Source: Microvirga sp052115485 (GTDB lineage Bacteria > Pseudomonadota > Alphaproteobacteria > Rhizobiales > Beijerinckiaceae). Taken from it: a DNA stretch of 64,000 nt. Positions 1-12,803 of this stretch are shown one piece after another; position 1 is the stretch's first letter, and each line of letters starts with the position of its first letter. Made by a program: the position numbers and the translations under genes. The notes beneath the pieces are model-generated. The model had not been told where the DNA came from, ran no database searches, and was given only the letters and a program-made list of their open reading frames with translations. The stretch is taken from contig NZ_JBFRGU010000004.1 of assembly GCF_052115485.1 (NCBI RefSeq), positions 186,001 through 250,000 of the forward strand, in the 5' to 3' direction.

Positions 1-376
1 TCACATCCGCATGAGGACAGACGACCGTTCCGATGTCCCGCCCGTCCAGGACCGCTCCTTTCGCCTGCGCGGCGAACTGGCGCTGAAAGGCGAGGAGGGC
101 GTCTCGCACGGGTTGATACGCGGAGATCACGGAGGCTGCTTCGCCCATCTCGGCACCGCGCAGGCGGCTCTCGTCGAGGTGGGCGGCGTCCAGGCGTATT
201 GCGGCCAGGGTTGCCGCGTCGCGGTCCGTGAGCGGCGTTCCCTGGTCGATGAGCGCACGGGCCACCGCTCGGTAGAGAAGGCCGGTATCGAGATGGCCTA
301 GACCGAAATGATCCGACAGGCGCTTTCCGAGGGTACCTTTGCCTGAGGCGGCGGGGCCGTCGATGGCGATGATCAT
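1..376 (-). CDS. cmk: (d)CMP kinase, partial (3' end outside window)
   Basis: Cytidylate kinase phosphorylates CMP and dCMP with ATP in cytosolic pyrimidine nucleotide metabolism. Reading leftward from ATG at 376, the protein opens with MIIAIDGPAASGKGT, a canonical P-loop for this family, followed by the nucleoside-binding stretch LGHLDTGLLYRAVA and, near the window edge, LDGRDIGTVVCP, the conserved Arg-Asp signature of Cmk. About 125 codons are present; the rest lies left of base 1. It starts 8 bases after the aroA stop on the same strand, so the two are co-transcribed. The aroA-cmk order (usually followed by rpsA) is common in alphaproteobacteria. Confidence 0.95.
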   Translation of the reverse strand, partial: MIIAIDGPAASGKGTLGKRLSDHFGLGHLDTGLLYRAVARALIDQGTPLTDRDAATLAAIRLDAAHLDESRLRGAEMGEAASVISAYQPVRDALLAFQRQFAAQAKGAVLDGRDIGTVVCPHADV

Positions 377-384
377 GGGGCGGC

Positions 385-1734
385 TCAATCCCTGATCTCG
401 GCGCCGAGTCCGCGCATGAGCGGGATGAAGGTGGGGAAACTGGTGGCGATCATCGCCCCGTCATCCACTGTGACCGGCTCTTGCGTCGCAAGCCCCATGA
501 CGAGGAAGGACATGGCGATACGGTGGTCGAGATGCGTCGCGATAGGCTTGCCGCCTCCGCGCACGGGACCGCCGGTCCCGTGGACGATGAGATCGTCGCC
601 CTCGATGGTGTAGCGCACGCCTGCTTCGCCAAGCCCGTCCGCGACAGCGGCAAGGCGGTCGGATTCCTTCACCCGCAATTCGTGCAGACCCTGCATCCGC
701 GTATCGCCTTCGGCGAAAGAGGCTGCAACGGCGAGGATGGGATATTCGTCGATCATGGCCGGGGCACGCCCTGCCGGGACGGTGACGCCCTTGAGGCGGC
801 TTGTGCTGATGCGCAGGTCCGCCACCGTCTCCCCACCCTCATCCCGCTCATTCAAGCGCTCGATGGAAGCGCCCATTTCGAGAAGGGTCGTGATGAGGCC
901 GATACGCAGCGGGTTCATCATCACGCCCTCGAGCACGATTTCCGAACCCGGCGTGATCAAGGCCGCGACAAGCGGGAAGGCGGCCGAGGAGGGGTCGCTC
1001 GGCACGACGACACTCGAACCGCGAAGCTCCGGCTGTCCTTGCAGGGTGATCTCGCGACCGTCCGCCCCATGGGGTTTGACCTCGACGCGCGCACCGAAAT
1101 GGCGAAGCATCCGCTCCGTATGGTCGCGGGTGGCCTCCCGCTCGATCACGGTGGTCTTGCCGGGGGAATTGAGGCCAGCCAGCAGGATAGCGGATTTGAT
1201 CTGCGCCGAGGCGGCGGGCGTCTCGTAGACGATGGGCGTCGTCTCGCGCGGTCCGCGCAAGGTGAGGGGCACGCGCCCGCCTTCGGCTTCACTGACGACG
1301 GTGACGCCCATCTTCACGAGAGGGTCGAGAATGCGGCGCATGGGGCGCTTGCGTAAGGAAGCGTCGCCGTCGAAGGTCGTGGTGATCGGGTGGCTGCCGG
1401 CGACGCCCATCATCAGGCGCGAGCCGGTGCCCGCATTGCCGAAATCGAGCATGCCCGACGGTTCGGTCAGCCCGCCGATGCCCACGCCACGGATGCGCCA
1501 GCGGCCTTCCCCCTCACGGGTGATCTGAGCCCCTAGAGCGCGGCAGGCCTCGGCCGTGCGCAGCACGTCGTCCCCCTCGAGCAGGCCCTCGACCCGGGTT
1601 TCGCCGATGGAGAGAAGGCCAAAAATCATCGACCTATGGGAGATCGACTTGTCGCCCGGAACACGGATGCGGCCCTTCAGGCCCGCTCCTGCCTTGCTCG
1701 TGACCTGCGATGCCGGCCCGTGCCCGTGTGACAT
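385..1734 (-). CDS. aroA: 3-phosphoshikimate 1-carboxyvinyltransferase (EPSP synthase)
   Basis: Transfers the enolpyruvyl group of PEP to shikimate 3-phosphate in the chorismate pathway. The 449-residue length fits the family. Near the N-terminus LKGRIRVPGDKSISHRS carries the Lys/Ser shikimate-3-phosphate site; LDFGNAGTGSRLMMG is the PEP loop, with Ala rather than Gly after GNAGT as in class II-like enzymes; near the C-terminus HELRVKESDRLA and TYGD-like DHRIAMSF segments are present. The frame is open 32 codons further upstream, but ATG at 1734 has a strong GGGGG ribosome site seven bases away and starts at the usual distance from the first motif. It is followed by cmk after 8 bases. Confidence 0.96.
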   Translation of the reverse strand: MSHGHGPASQVTSKAGAGLKGRIRVPGDKSISHRSMIFGLLSIGETRVEGLLEGDDVLRTAEACRALGAQITREGEGRWRIRGVGIGGLTEPSGMLDFGNAGTGSRLMMGVAGSHPITTTFDGDASLRKRPMRRILDPLVKMGVTVVSEAEGGRVPLTLRGPRETTPIVYETPAASAQIKSAILLAGLNSPGKTTVIEREATRDHTERMLRHFGARVEVKPHGADGREITLQGQPELRGSSVVVPSDPSSAAFPLVAALITPGSEIVLEGVMMNPLRIGLITTLLEMGASIERLNERDEGGETVADLRISTSRLKGVTVPAGRAPAMIDEYPILAVAASFAEGDTRMQGLHELRVKESDRLAAVADGLGEAGVRYTIEGDDLIVHGTGGPVRGGGKPIATHLDHRIAMSFLVMGLATQEPVTVDDGAMIATSFPTFIPLMRGLGAEIRD

Positions 1735-1840
1735 GCTTTCCCCCTTGAATTCCTTGAACTTCCGTGCGCTCCTAACACGAGGCTTTGACGCCGTCATCCC
1801 GGCGAGGAGGGATGCTCGCAGAAGAGCCACAATTTCGTAT

Positions 1841-1869
1841 TTGACAAGAATTCTCCCCGCGACTAACGG
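1841..1869 (+). promoter_or_regulatory. Predicted sigma-70-type promoter of the FYDLN-acid gene
   Basis: TTGACA at 1841-1846 and TAACGG at 1864-1869 are separated by 17 bases, and the downstream start codon lies 38 bases after the -10 box. The -35 is a perfect match; the -10 is weak. Placed between divergent aroA and the downstream gene. Confidence 0.45.
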
Positions 1870-1907
1870 GGAGCGCTCTCAACTTTTCTTATTCGAAGGC
1901 ATACACC

Positions 1908-2288
1908 GTGGCCAAACCGGAACTCGGCTTGAAGCGCCAGTGCATGAGCTGCGGCGCAAAGTTCTACGATCTGAACAAAGATCCTGCGACCTGCCCCAAA
2001 TGTGGCACAGTCTTCCAGGCTGTTGCGCTCGCGCGCGTCGCCGCACCTGTCGTCGCCCGCGCCGCTAAGGAAGAGGAAGACACCGAGCTCGAATCAACGG
2101 GCCCGGAGTTGGTCTCTCTCGACGAGGTCGAGGCGGCAGAAGCAGATAAGGATCTGCCCTCCGACGACGATATCGACGTTGGTACGGACGTCAGTGAGGA
2201 CGACACTTTCCTTGAAGAAGAAGAGGAAGGTAACGACGACGTGTCGGATTTGATCGATAGCGACATCGAAGACGACGAAGAGGCTTGA
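1908..2288 (+). CDS. TIGR02300 / FYDLN-acid family protein
   Basis: A 126-residue protein of unknown function found widely in alphaproteobacteria. The N-terminus has two CxxC pairs, CMSCGAKFYDLNKDP and CPKCG, that suggest a small zinc ribbon and include the FYDLN signature. The C-terminal half is strongly acidic, with runs of Glu and Asp up to the last residues. The start is GTG at 1908, preceded by GAAGG eight bases upstream; the protein begins MAKPELGLKRQC, as its relatives do. A good promoter lies just upstream and tRNA-Ala(GGC) follows, so it is probably monocistronic. The family is certain; no role can be given. Confidence 0.92.
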   Translation: MAKPELGLKRQCMSCGAKFYDLNKDPATCPKCGTVFQAVALARVAAPVVARAAKEEEDTELESTGPELVSLDEVEAAEADKDLPSDDDIDVGTDVSEDDTFLEEEEEGNDDVSDLIDSDIEDDEEA

Positions 2289-2372
2289 ACCTCGCGTCAG
2301 ACCCGACTATAGAGACGCCGCTGCTTCGACAGCGACCCTTTCCGCGGTGCCCCAAACGCTGCGGACCAGAGT

Positions 2373-2448
<76 letters not shown>

Positions 2449-2708
2449 AATATCTTCCAAGGAACGGCAGGTTCCTTGACCCTTCCAAAAAAGAAACTCG
2501 CAGCCGCTTAGCTTCATTTGAACCGAGGCCATGCACGCGGTTGTTCGCGCTCGTCCAGCGTTGGCGGCCGACGTCCGCGCAGGGCGTGAATGCGGCCTAT
2601 TCCAATAGAAACGGATGGGTCGCCCGATCAGAAATTCACTTAAGTTTTGCGCAGACTGGTTCCATCCGGCGCCCAGGTCCCCGACACGCGAATCGATGAA
2701 AGTTTCCC

Positions 2709-4334
2709 ATGGCGAACGTGACATTCTTTGAGGATTTTCCCGGCAACGTAACGATCGAGGCGATCCTCGATCCGCGTGCATTCGATATTCCCTTGAACAC
2801 GAATCGCGACTTCACGATTCACAACACGAGTGCCGGTCCGCTTGCCGATTTTTCCGTGACGTTTACCGGTAACGGCTTCACCTATGACGGTTTGACGCCG
2901 ACCGCCGGCACCATCAACACGGTCGTGGTTAGCAACTTGAATGGGGACGATGTCGTGCGCATGAGCGGCCTCTCGTTCTCGCTGGCGACATTCTTCCAGA
3001 TCTTCAAGCAGCAGGGCGGATTGGCAAGCCTGGATCAGCTTCTCGCCGGGGCCGATACGGTTGGCGGAACGAACGGCGACGACCATTTGTCGAGCTATGG
3101 CCTCGCTGGAGATCAGATCAGCGGTGGAGGCGGAAACGATCATATTTACATTCGCCAGCAAAACGGAACGACGGCCATCGGCGGCGAGGGCAACGACACC
3201 TTCGTGATCGGGAACGGCGCGACCGATATCAGTATTTTCGGCAGCAACGTCTTCGGTGAAGGCGGGGCGGATGAGACGGACATCGTGGAGATTCGCGGTT
3301 CGGCCTCCTTCAAGGCGATCCTCGATATCGACATTCTGCGGTTCGCCGATGTGGGGGCGCCGACGATTGCGACCATCGACGCAAACAGCTTCTCCGCATC
3401 CCAGATCCAAGGCTCCGCATCCGGCGCGAACGCCATCGTCTTCACGAGCGGAGCGCAAGCGACCTGGCTCGATCTGACGGACATGACTCTGATCAATTGG
3501 GGCCGCGCCGATCAGACGATCTCGGTCGTTCTAGGAAGCAACCCTACCAGCAGCTTCGACGACCGGATCAACGGCAGTGAGTATGCCGAGAGCATCTCCG
3601 CCGGATACGGTCGCGATGTCCTCTATGGCAACGGCGGAGACGATTTTCTGTCCGGCGGTGCGGGGCACGACATTCTCGACGGTGGCACGGGTAACGACAC
3701 GCTTGACGGCGGCGAGGGCCCCAACATCCTCATCGGCGGCTTGGGCGACGACACCTATATCGCCAACAGTGCGGACACTCTCATCGATATCGGTGGCTTC
3801 GACAGACTTCTGGTCGATCGTTCTTCGTCGCTCGTCGATCTCAACTTCATCGAAGGTCTCGAGGCAGCGGATAGAAAAAGTACGAGCGCGCTCACGCTGA
3901 CGGGCAACAAGTTCGCCAACACCATTGTCGGTAACGCCGGAAAGAACAAGCTCATCGGTGGAGCAGGCAAGGATGTGCTGGAAGGGCGTGAAGGAAACGA
4001 TGTGCTGACCGGTGGTGCCGGCGCGGACACTTTCGTCTTCAATACGGCGCTCAACAGAACCAGAAATGTCGACAAGATCACTGATTTCAAGTCGGAGGAT
4101 ACCATCCGTCTCGACCATGCGATCTTCACGAAGATCACCAAGGTCGGAACCCTGAAATCCTCCGCCTTCCATATCGGCGATAAGGCTCATGATCGCGATG
4201 ACCGTATCATTTACAACGCCAATAGCGGCGTTCTCTCGTATGATGCGGACGGGAGCGGGAAGGGCGCGGCAATTGCTTTCGCGCAGCTCTCAAAGGGCCT
4301 TAAGCTGACCTTCAAAGACTTTTTTATCGTCTGA
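2709..4334 (+). CDS. RTX calcium-binding protein with C-terminal export cassette (541 aa)
   Basis: A predicted type I secreted protein. Residues 1-115 form a non-repetitive domain I cannot name. GGxGxD-type nonapeptides occur in clusters near residues 115-180 (for example GGGGNDHIY), 285-345 (GNGGDDFLSGGAGHDILDGGTGNDTLDGG) and about 400-440. The last 85 residues form a cassette shared with two other proteins in this window (4568-6688 and 25976-28255): a TDF-type strand, HDRDDRIIY, YDADGSG and a terminal DFFIV. No Sec signal is visible, which fits ABC-type export by an uncleaved C-terminal signal. ATG at 2709 has only a weak ribosome site. No transporter genes lie nearby. The ligand-binding or enzymatic role is unknown. 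Confidence 0.88.
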   Translation: MANVTFFEDFPGNVTIEAILDPRAFDIPLNTNRDFTIHNTSAGPLADFSVTFTGNGFTYDGLTPTAGTINTVVVSNLNGDDVVRMSGLSFSLATFFQIFKQQGGLASLDQLLAGADTVGGTNGDDHLSSYGLAGDQISGGGGNDHIYIRQQNGTTAIGGEGNDTFVIGNGATDISIFGSNVFGEGGADETDIVEIRGSASFKAILDIDILRFADVGAPTIATIDANSFSASQIQGSASGANAIVFTSGAQATWLDLTDMTLINWGRADQTISVVLGSNPTSSFDDRINGSEYAESISAGYGRDVLYGNGGDDFLSGGAGHDILDGGTGNDTLDGGEGPNILIGGLGDDTYIANSADTLIDIGGFDRLLVDRSSSLVDLNFIEGLEAADRKSTSALTLTGNKFANTIVGNAGKNKLIGGAGKDVLEGREGNDVLTGGAGADTFVFNTALNRTRNVDKITDFKSEDTIRLDHAIFTKITKVGTLKSSAFHIGDKAHDRDDRIIYNANSGVLSYDADGSGKGAAIAFAQLSKGLKLTFKDFFIV

Positions 4335-4567
4335 CGAAGGTGGAACGTTGCTGTCCGATCGCGCGCATCGCGTGATCGGACGGGCATTCAGCCGCGCGCG
4401 AGTGCCCGGCCGGTGCGCCACACCGAGAGATACCTCCCCCGGACTGGAATCCTTAGGCGAGAGTGCGTCTTCGCACCCTGCGCCGTTATGACCGCGTAAT
4501 CCTAGCCACTCAAATGGGGCGACGCAGCGGGAGGTGTCGCATGCATCTCCTTTTGAGGTCGGGAAAA

Positions 4568-6688
4568 ATGGCGCAGGTAATCTCAACAACCGTCAATGCT
4601 GGCGAAGACGGAGCGACAGCGTCGCAAGGTAATTCAGTGATCGTAACGAGCCTTGGTGTGCTCAATGCCGCTCGAACAGGAATTTTGGGGACGGGCAGAG
4701 CCACAGTATCGATCTACGGCATCGTAAATGGAGGCGTTAATGGCGCCGACCTCACAGGAAATGCCAACGTTCTTACCGTTGGACAGGGTGCAGTCCTGTT
4801 TGGAAACCAATATGGCGCTCGCGTTGGCGGAGGGGGCATCGGCAACAATCAGATCATCAACGATGGTGAAATCTCTGCGGGCCTTAGTAGTGCCCTCACC
4901 ATCTTGGGAAGCAACAACACGATCATCAATAATGGAGTGATTTCCACCCAAAGATTTGAGGCGATTCTGTTGTTCGACAGCGGCGCGTCAGGCAACAAAA
5001 TCCTCAATACAGGCACCATTATCGGCGGTTATGATAATCCGGACGGAACCGGTGCGCAGGTCGCTATCAATGGATACGGTGTAAACGAGTACATCAAGAA
5101 CCAAGGCCTTATTGTCGGCGATATACGACTCCGACATGGAGATGACATCTACGATGGCCGGGGTGGTTCCGTCTTTGGCATAGTGGATCTCAGCTTCGGA
5201 AATGACACCGCCTATGGAGGGGCTAACAACGAGATCATCAGCGCTGGGGCCGGTGACGACTATATCGACGGAGGAGAGGGGACGGATACGTACATCCCAA
5301 TTCTTGATCAGCCGATTTCGGCCATAGTCGACCTTAGGATTTCAGGTCCGCAGAATATTGGTCTCGGTCTTGGCTCCGATGTCATCCGTAACATTGAAAA
5401 TATTACGACCTTTGGCGGCGCCGATCACCTGATTGGAAATGATGCGGCTAATTTCTTGTCGGCTGGGGATGGGAATGACACGTTGGAGGGCGGACTCGGC
5501 AACGACACCCTCGACGCAGGTGCCGGTGTCGATACCGTCGTCTATTCAGGCTCGGCCAACGCCAAAGTCGACCTAAGAGGCCAGCAAGGCTTCGCAAGCG
5601 ATACAGGTTACGGCTTCGACGTCCTCTTAGGGATAGAGAACGTCATCACGGGCGATGGCAACGATCGTATCTTTGGAAATGAGGAAGCCAATTTGCTGAT
5701 CGGTGGGGGCGGCAATGATACGCTGGCCGGCGAGCGTGGCGACGACACGCTCGATGGAGGGACCGGTACGAATACCGCCTACTTCTTTGGGACATCTGAT
5801 CAAGCGACCTATCACAACAATGGCGATGGCACTTGGACAACGACCGGGATAGATGGAACCGATCTACTCAAAAACATTCGTATTCTCGAGTATCGCGATA
5901 AATCGATCGTACTCTGGAACGCTGCCCCGACTTCGCTAGGCCTGTCTTCGTCCTTTGTGGCGGAGGATGCTCTTGCGGGCACCATTGTAGCCAGTTTGTC
6001 GGCGACCGATACCGATGGTGACGTCCTGACCTACAGCCTCACTTCGAGCGACGGTCCTTTCCGCATCGACGGTACTAACCTCGTGCTCACCGGCTCCCTC
6101 GACCATGAGACCCGCGCTAACCATAGCCTGACTGTTCTGGCCAAGGATGCCTATGGCGGACAGGTGAGCAAGACCTTCACGATCGAAGTGGGCGACGTGG
6201 TCGAGACGACACCCTTCACTCTTTACGGCACTCCGGGAGTCGATTTCCTGCAGGGCGAGGCCGGAAATGATGTGCTCTATGGGTATGACGGCAACGACAC
6301 GCTGCGGGGCGAAGCCGGCAACGACAAGCTCTATGGTGGTGCCGGCAATGACGTTCTCGTCGGCGGCGACGGACAAGACATCTTCGTCTTCGACACGAAA
6401 CCGAACAAGAGGACGAACGTCGACAAGATTGTGGATTTTTCGGTGGCTGCTGACACGCTTCATCTTGCGAAGTCGATTTTCAAGACGCTCACGAAGACGG
6501 GTGTGCTGAAGAAGGAGTGGCTGTATATCGGCTCGAGCGCTCATGATGCGGATGATCGGCTCATCTACAACAAGAAGACGGGCGCGCTTTACTACGATGC
6601 CGACGGGACGGGCGGGGCGGCGCAGGTTCAGATCGCGACGCTGAGCAAGAACCTCATGCTGACCTCGAAGGACTTCTTCGTCGTCTGA
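4568..6688 (+). CDS. RTX protein with a cadherin-like domain (706 aa)
   Basis: A second predicted type I exported adhesin-like protein, 233 bases after the first and on the same strand. Residues 1-200 are rich in short Asn/Ile/Gly repeats (INDGE, INNGVIST, ILNTGTI), looking like a beta-helix or haemagglutinin-type passenger. RTX nonapeptides appear around 220-270, 295-330 and 350-415. Residues about 460-560 (FVAEDALAGTIVASLSATD through VLAKDAYGGQ) are a cadherin/VCBS-like beta-sandwich. A last RTX cluster at about 560-605 precedes the export cassette, ending in KDFFVV. The frame is open from 4463, but ATG at 4568 has GGGA upstream and starts MAQVISTTV, so I prefer it. Likely surface-attached or extracellular; adhesion is inferred from architecture only. 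Confidence 0.87.
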   Translation: MAQVISTTVNAGEDGATASQGNSVIVTSLGVLNAARTGILGTGRATVSIYGIVNGGVNGADLTGNANVLTVGQGAVLFGNQYGARVGGGGIGNNQIINDGEISAGLSSALTILGSNNTIINNGVISTQRFEAILLFDSGASGNKILNTGTIIGGYDNPDGTGAQVAINGYGVNEYIKNQGLIVGDIRLRHGDDIYDGRGGSVFGIVDLSFGNDTAYGGANNEIISAGAGDDYIDGGEGTDTYIPILDQPISAIVDLRISGPQNIGLGLGSDVIRNIENITTFGGADHLIGNDAANFLSAGDGNDTLEGGLGNDTLDAGAGVDTVVYSGSANAKVDLRGQQGFASDTGYGFDVLLGIENVITGDGNDRIFGNEEANLLIGGGGNDTLAGERGDDTLDGGTGTNTAYFFGTSDQATYHNNGDGTWTTTGIDGTDLLKNIRILEYRDKSIVLWNAAPTSLGLSSSFVAEDALAGTIVASLSATDTDGDVLTYSLTSSDGPFRIDGTNLVLTGSLDHETRANHSLTVLAKDAYGGQVSKTFTIEVGDVVETTPFTLYGTPGVDFLQGEAGNDVLYGYDGNDTLRGEAGNDKLYGGAGNDVLVGGDGQDIFVFDTKPNKRTNVDKIVDFSVAADTLHLAKSIFKTLTKTGVLKKEWLYIGSSAHDADDRLIYNKKTGALYYDADGTGGAAQVQIATLSKNLMLTSKDFFVV

Positions 6689-6915
6689 ATGGCTGTTGAT
6701 GCAGGCATTGGCTCTGGCTTTGGGGCTGGGCGCCTGCATGGCGCCCAGTCCGGTCGCTTAAGGATCGTGACGCTTGATCCGCCAGGACCTTGGCGGGGGA
6801 TTTCGTCGCCGCTCGGATATGCGGACATGATCTGCTTCGCGCAGCCCCCATCCGAGAGTTCATCGGGAGCTTTTGATGAGGCTCCTCAATGTTTTGTTTG
6901 GAGATCTTTGAATGC

Positions 6916-6954
6916 AAAAAAGCGCCTCGCTTTGTTTGCGAGGCGCTTTTTTTT
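6916..6954. terminator. Bidirectional rho-independent terminator
   Basis: A 15-base perfect inverted repeat (AAAAAAGCGCCTCGC and its complement) around TTTGTTT, giving a GC-rich stem and T-tracts on both strands. It ends the rRNA-tRNA-fMet transcript on the minus strand and can also stop readthrough from the RTX gene on the plus strand. Confidence 0.9.
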
Positions 6955-6958
6955 GATT

Positions 6959-7035
<77 letters not shown>

Positions 7036-7064
7036 ATGAATGCTTGGTCTTCAAACACGAACGC

Positions 7065-7112
7065 AGTTCGAGATGGGATCGGGTTCGGGCTCCTCGCTCA
7101 AGTCACCGGACC
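7065..7112 (-). pseudogene. rrf: 5S rRNA, 5' fragment only (truncated)
   Basis: About 48 bases on the minus strand match the 5' half of an alphaproteobacterial 5S rRNA, from the GGTCCGGTGACTTGAGCGAG-like start through CCCGATCCCATCTCGAACT. The usual continuation (the second half of helix III, the loop E region and the 3' strand that pairs with the 5' end) is absent: the sequence goes straight into about 29 unrelated bases and then tRNA-fMet. With no 3' half it cannot form a normal 5S. Either this operon carries a deletion or the assembly collapsed here; other rRNA operons would have to supply 5S. Confidence 0.75.
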
Positions 7113-7196
7113 GGCGAAGGACAATGGCAAGTATTTGATGTCGGTGCTGATGCACCGGTCTTTCTACGATTTGATCCGGACACGGACCATAAGAGC

Positions 7197-9998
<2,802 letters not shown>

Positions 9999-10337
9999 AC
10001 TCTCATGATCGATGCCCGCCGTCTCGGCAAAGAGACAGGCATCATAGAAAGACCGTCCTCGAGATTTCTCTCGAAGACTTAACTTGCCAAATTCACCCGG
10101 AACAGACAGCGCGGTTACACTGTCGTTGGTTGCAGGACTAGGAAGCCTGACGAACCGGATGAATTTCCTCTTCACGATTTCAAACATCCGCATCCACTCT
10201 TGCGAGCAGACACGAAACTCTGGAGCACGATCCGGCGAAGCGAAGAACGCTTCCGCGACAAGATCACAACTCATAACAAGATCTCAAAAACATGATCTCA
10301 ATCATGCTTTTCAAGACACCGGACTAATGCAGGATAA
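9999..10337 (-). other. Internal transcribed spacer between tRNA-Ala and 23S
   Basis: Spacer of about 340 bases inside the rRNA operon. It contains sequence flanking the 23S 5' end that can pair with the 3' flank for RNase III processing (inferred), and no recognisable gene. Confidence 0.7.
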
Positions 10338-10413
10338 TGGTGGAGCCTGTCGGGATCGAACCGACGACCTGAAGCTTGCAAAGCTACCGCTCTCCCAGCT
10401 GAGCTAAGGCCCC
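10338..10413 (-). tRNA. tRNA-Ala(TGC)
   Basis: Minus-strand cloverleaf starting GGGGCCT, with anticodon loop CTTTGCAAG (TGC), T loop TTCGATC and encoded CCA. It occupies the usual place in the 16S-23S spacer. Confidence 0.97.
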
Positions 10414-10579
10414 TTTTTGGTTCAAGATCCCACGCATCAGCGCGGGCGCCCGTTCGGGCTTGCGACGCTGTCGCGTCGATCCTGCGCCACTTCTTGCGAA
10501 GGCCGACTGACTGCCGCGCCACATGGCGCGGATAGCCAAAGCCACGGATGTGGCTGCCGGCGCTTGAGGCCAAGATAAA

Positions 10580-10656
<77 letters not shown>

Positions 10657-10822
10657 GAAACTCACCTCGCGGCGGTTCGCTTAAAGAAACGCGACACCTG
10701 ATCATGCGTTGTCCGGAGAAGAAAGAGAAACGAAGACGGCAAAGTCCCGCATATCGAGGCCTGACTGGCCTCTTTTGTTCAAAAGAGATCCAATAAAATC
10801 AGCAAGCTGATCTTGAAGGATC

Positions 10823-12316
<1,494 letters not shown>

Positions 12317-12803
12317 AAGAATTTGATCTCGACTTTCGTCACTACGTATTGACGGAGTCTACTTTCGGCGTTTCCACCGATAGTGAGCTCCAAAACGTAA
12401 GACTTGTCGAAGTCTATTCGATTGCCAATGGCAATCCGCAAGGACCTCGCCGTCTACGTTTCTCTTTCTTTCTTCACTTGTCAAAGAGCTAGCATCACCA
12501 AAGATGCAATTCAAAACCAAAGAAAACAACGCCCTGCGCCAGGTTGCCCTAGCCCAAAATCGCCGCTTTTCCAGAAAGTCCAGAGCAACACACTAAGTGA
12601 AAACCCCGTCAGTGGCAGCCTTCTAAACCACCCAAACTTCCTAAGTCAACCACCTAATCAGAAAAATTTTCCGGACACAGTCCCGGTTGAAGCACTGTTT
12701 CTCTTGAACAAGCGGGAGCGTGCCGGTCGACACTCTCCCACTGGGCGCGGAAGATCTATCCGTGCTAAAGCGCATGGCCTATTGAACCTTAGCCGCCGTA
12801 GAG
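12317..12803 (-). promoter_or_regulatory. rRNA operon leader and promoter region (no gene)
   Basis: Nearly 490 bases between the 16S 5' end and the divergent M23 peptidase gene. I see no coding sequence. It holds the rRNA promoter (12621-12649), a leader of roughly 300 bases before 16S, and presumably the promoter of the plus-strand gene. The AT-rich part upstream of the -35 (12655-12670, including AAAAATTTT) could act as an UP element. Confidence 0.65.
12621..12649 (-). promoter_or_regulatory. Predicted rRNA operon promoter
   Basis: On the minus strand TTGACT (-35, 12649-12644) and TTAGAA (-10, 12626-12621) are separated by exactly 17 bases, with an AT-rich block just upstream. It is oriented toward 16S about 300 bases away. 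Confidence 0.6.

Noticed and set aside
3531..4190. Minus-strand open frames opposite the first RTX protein (219 and 128 codons)
   Set aside because: Shadows of the RTX repeats; composition and codon periodicity follow the plus-strand gene.
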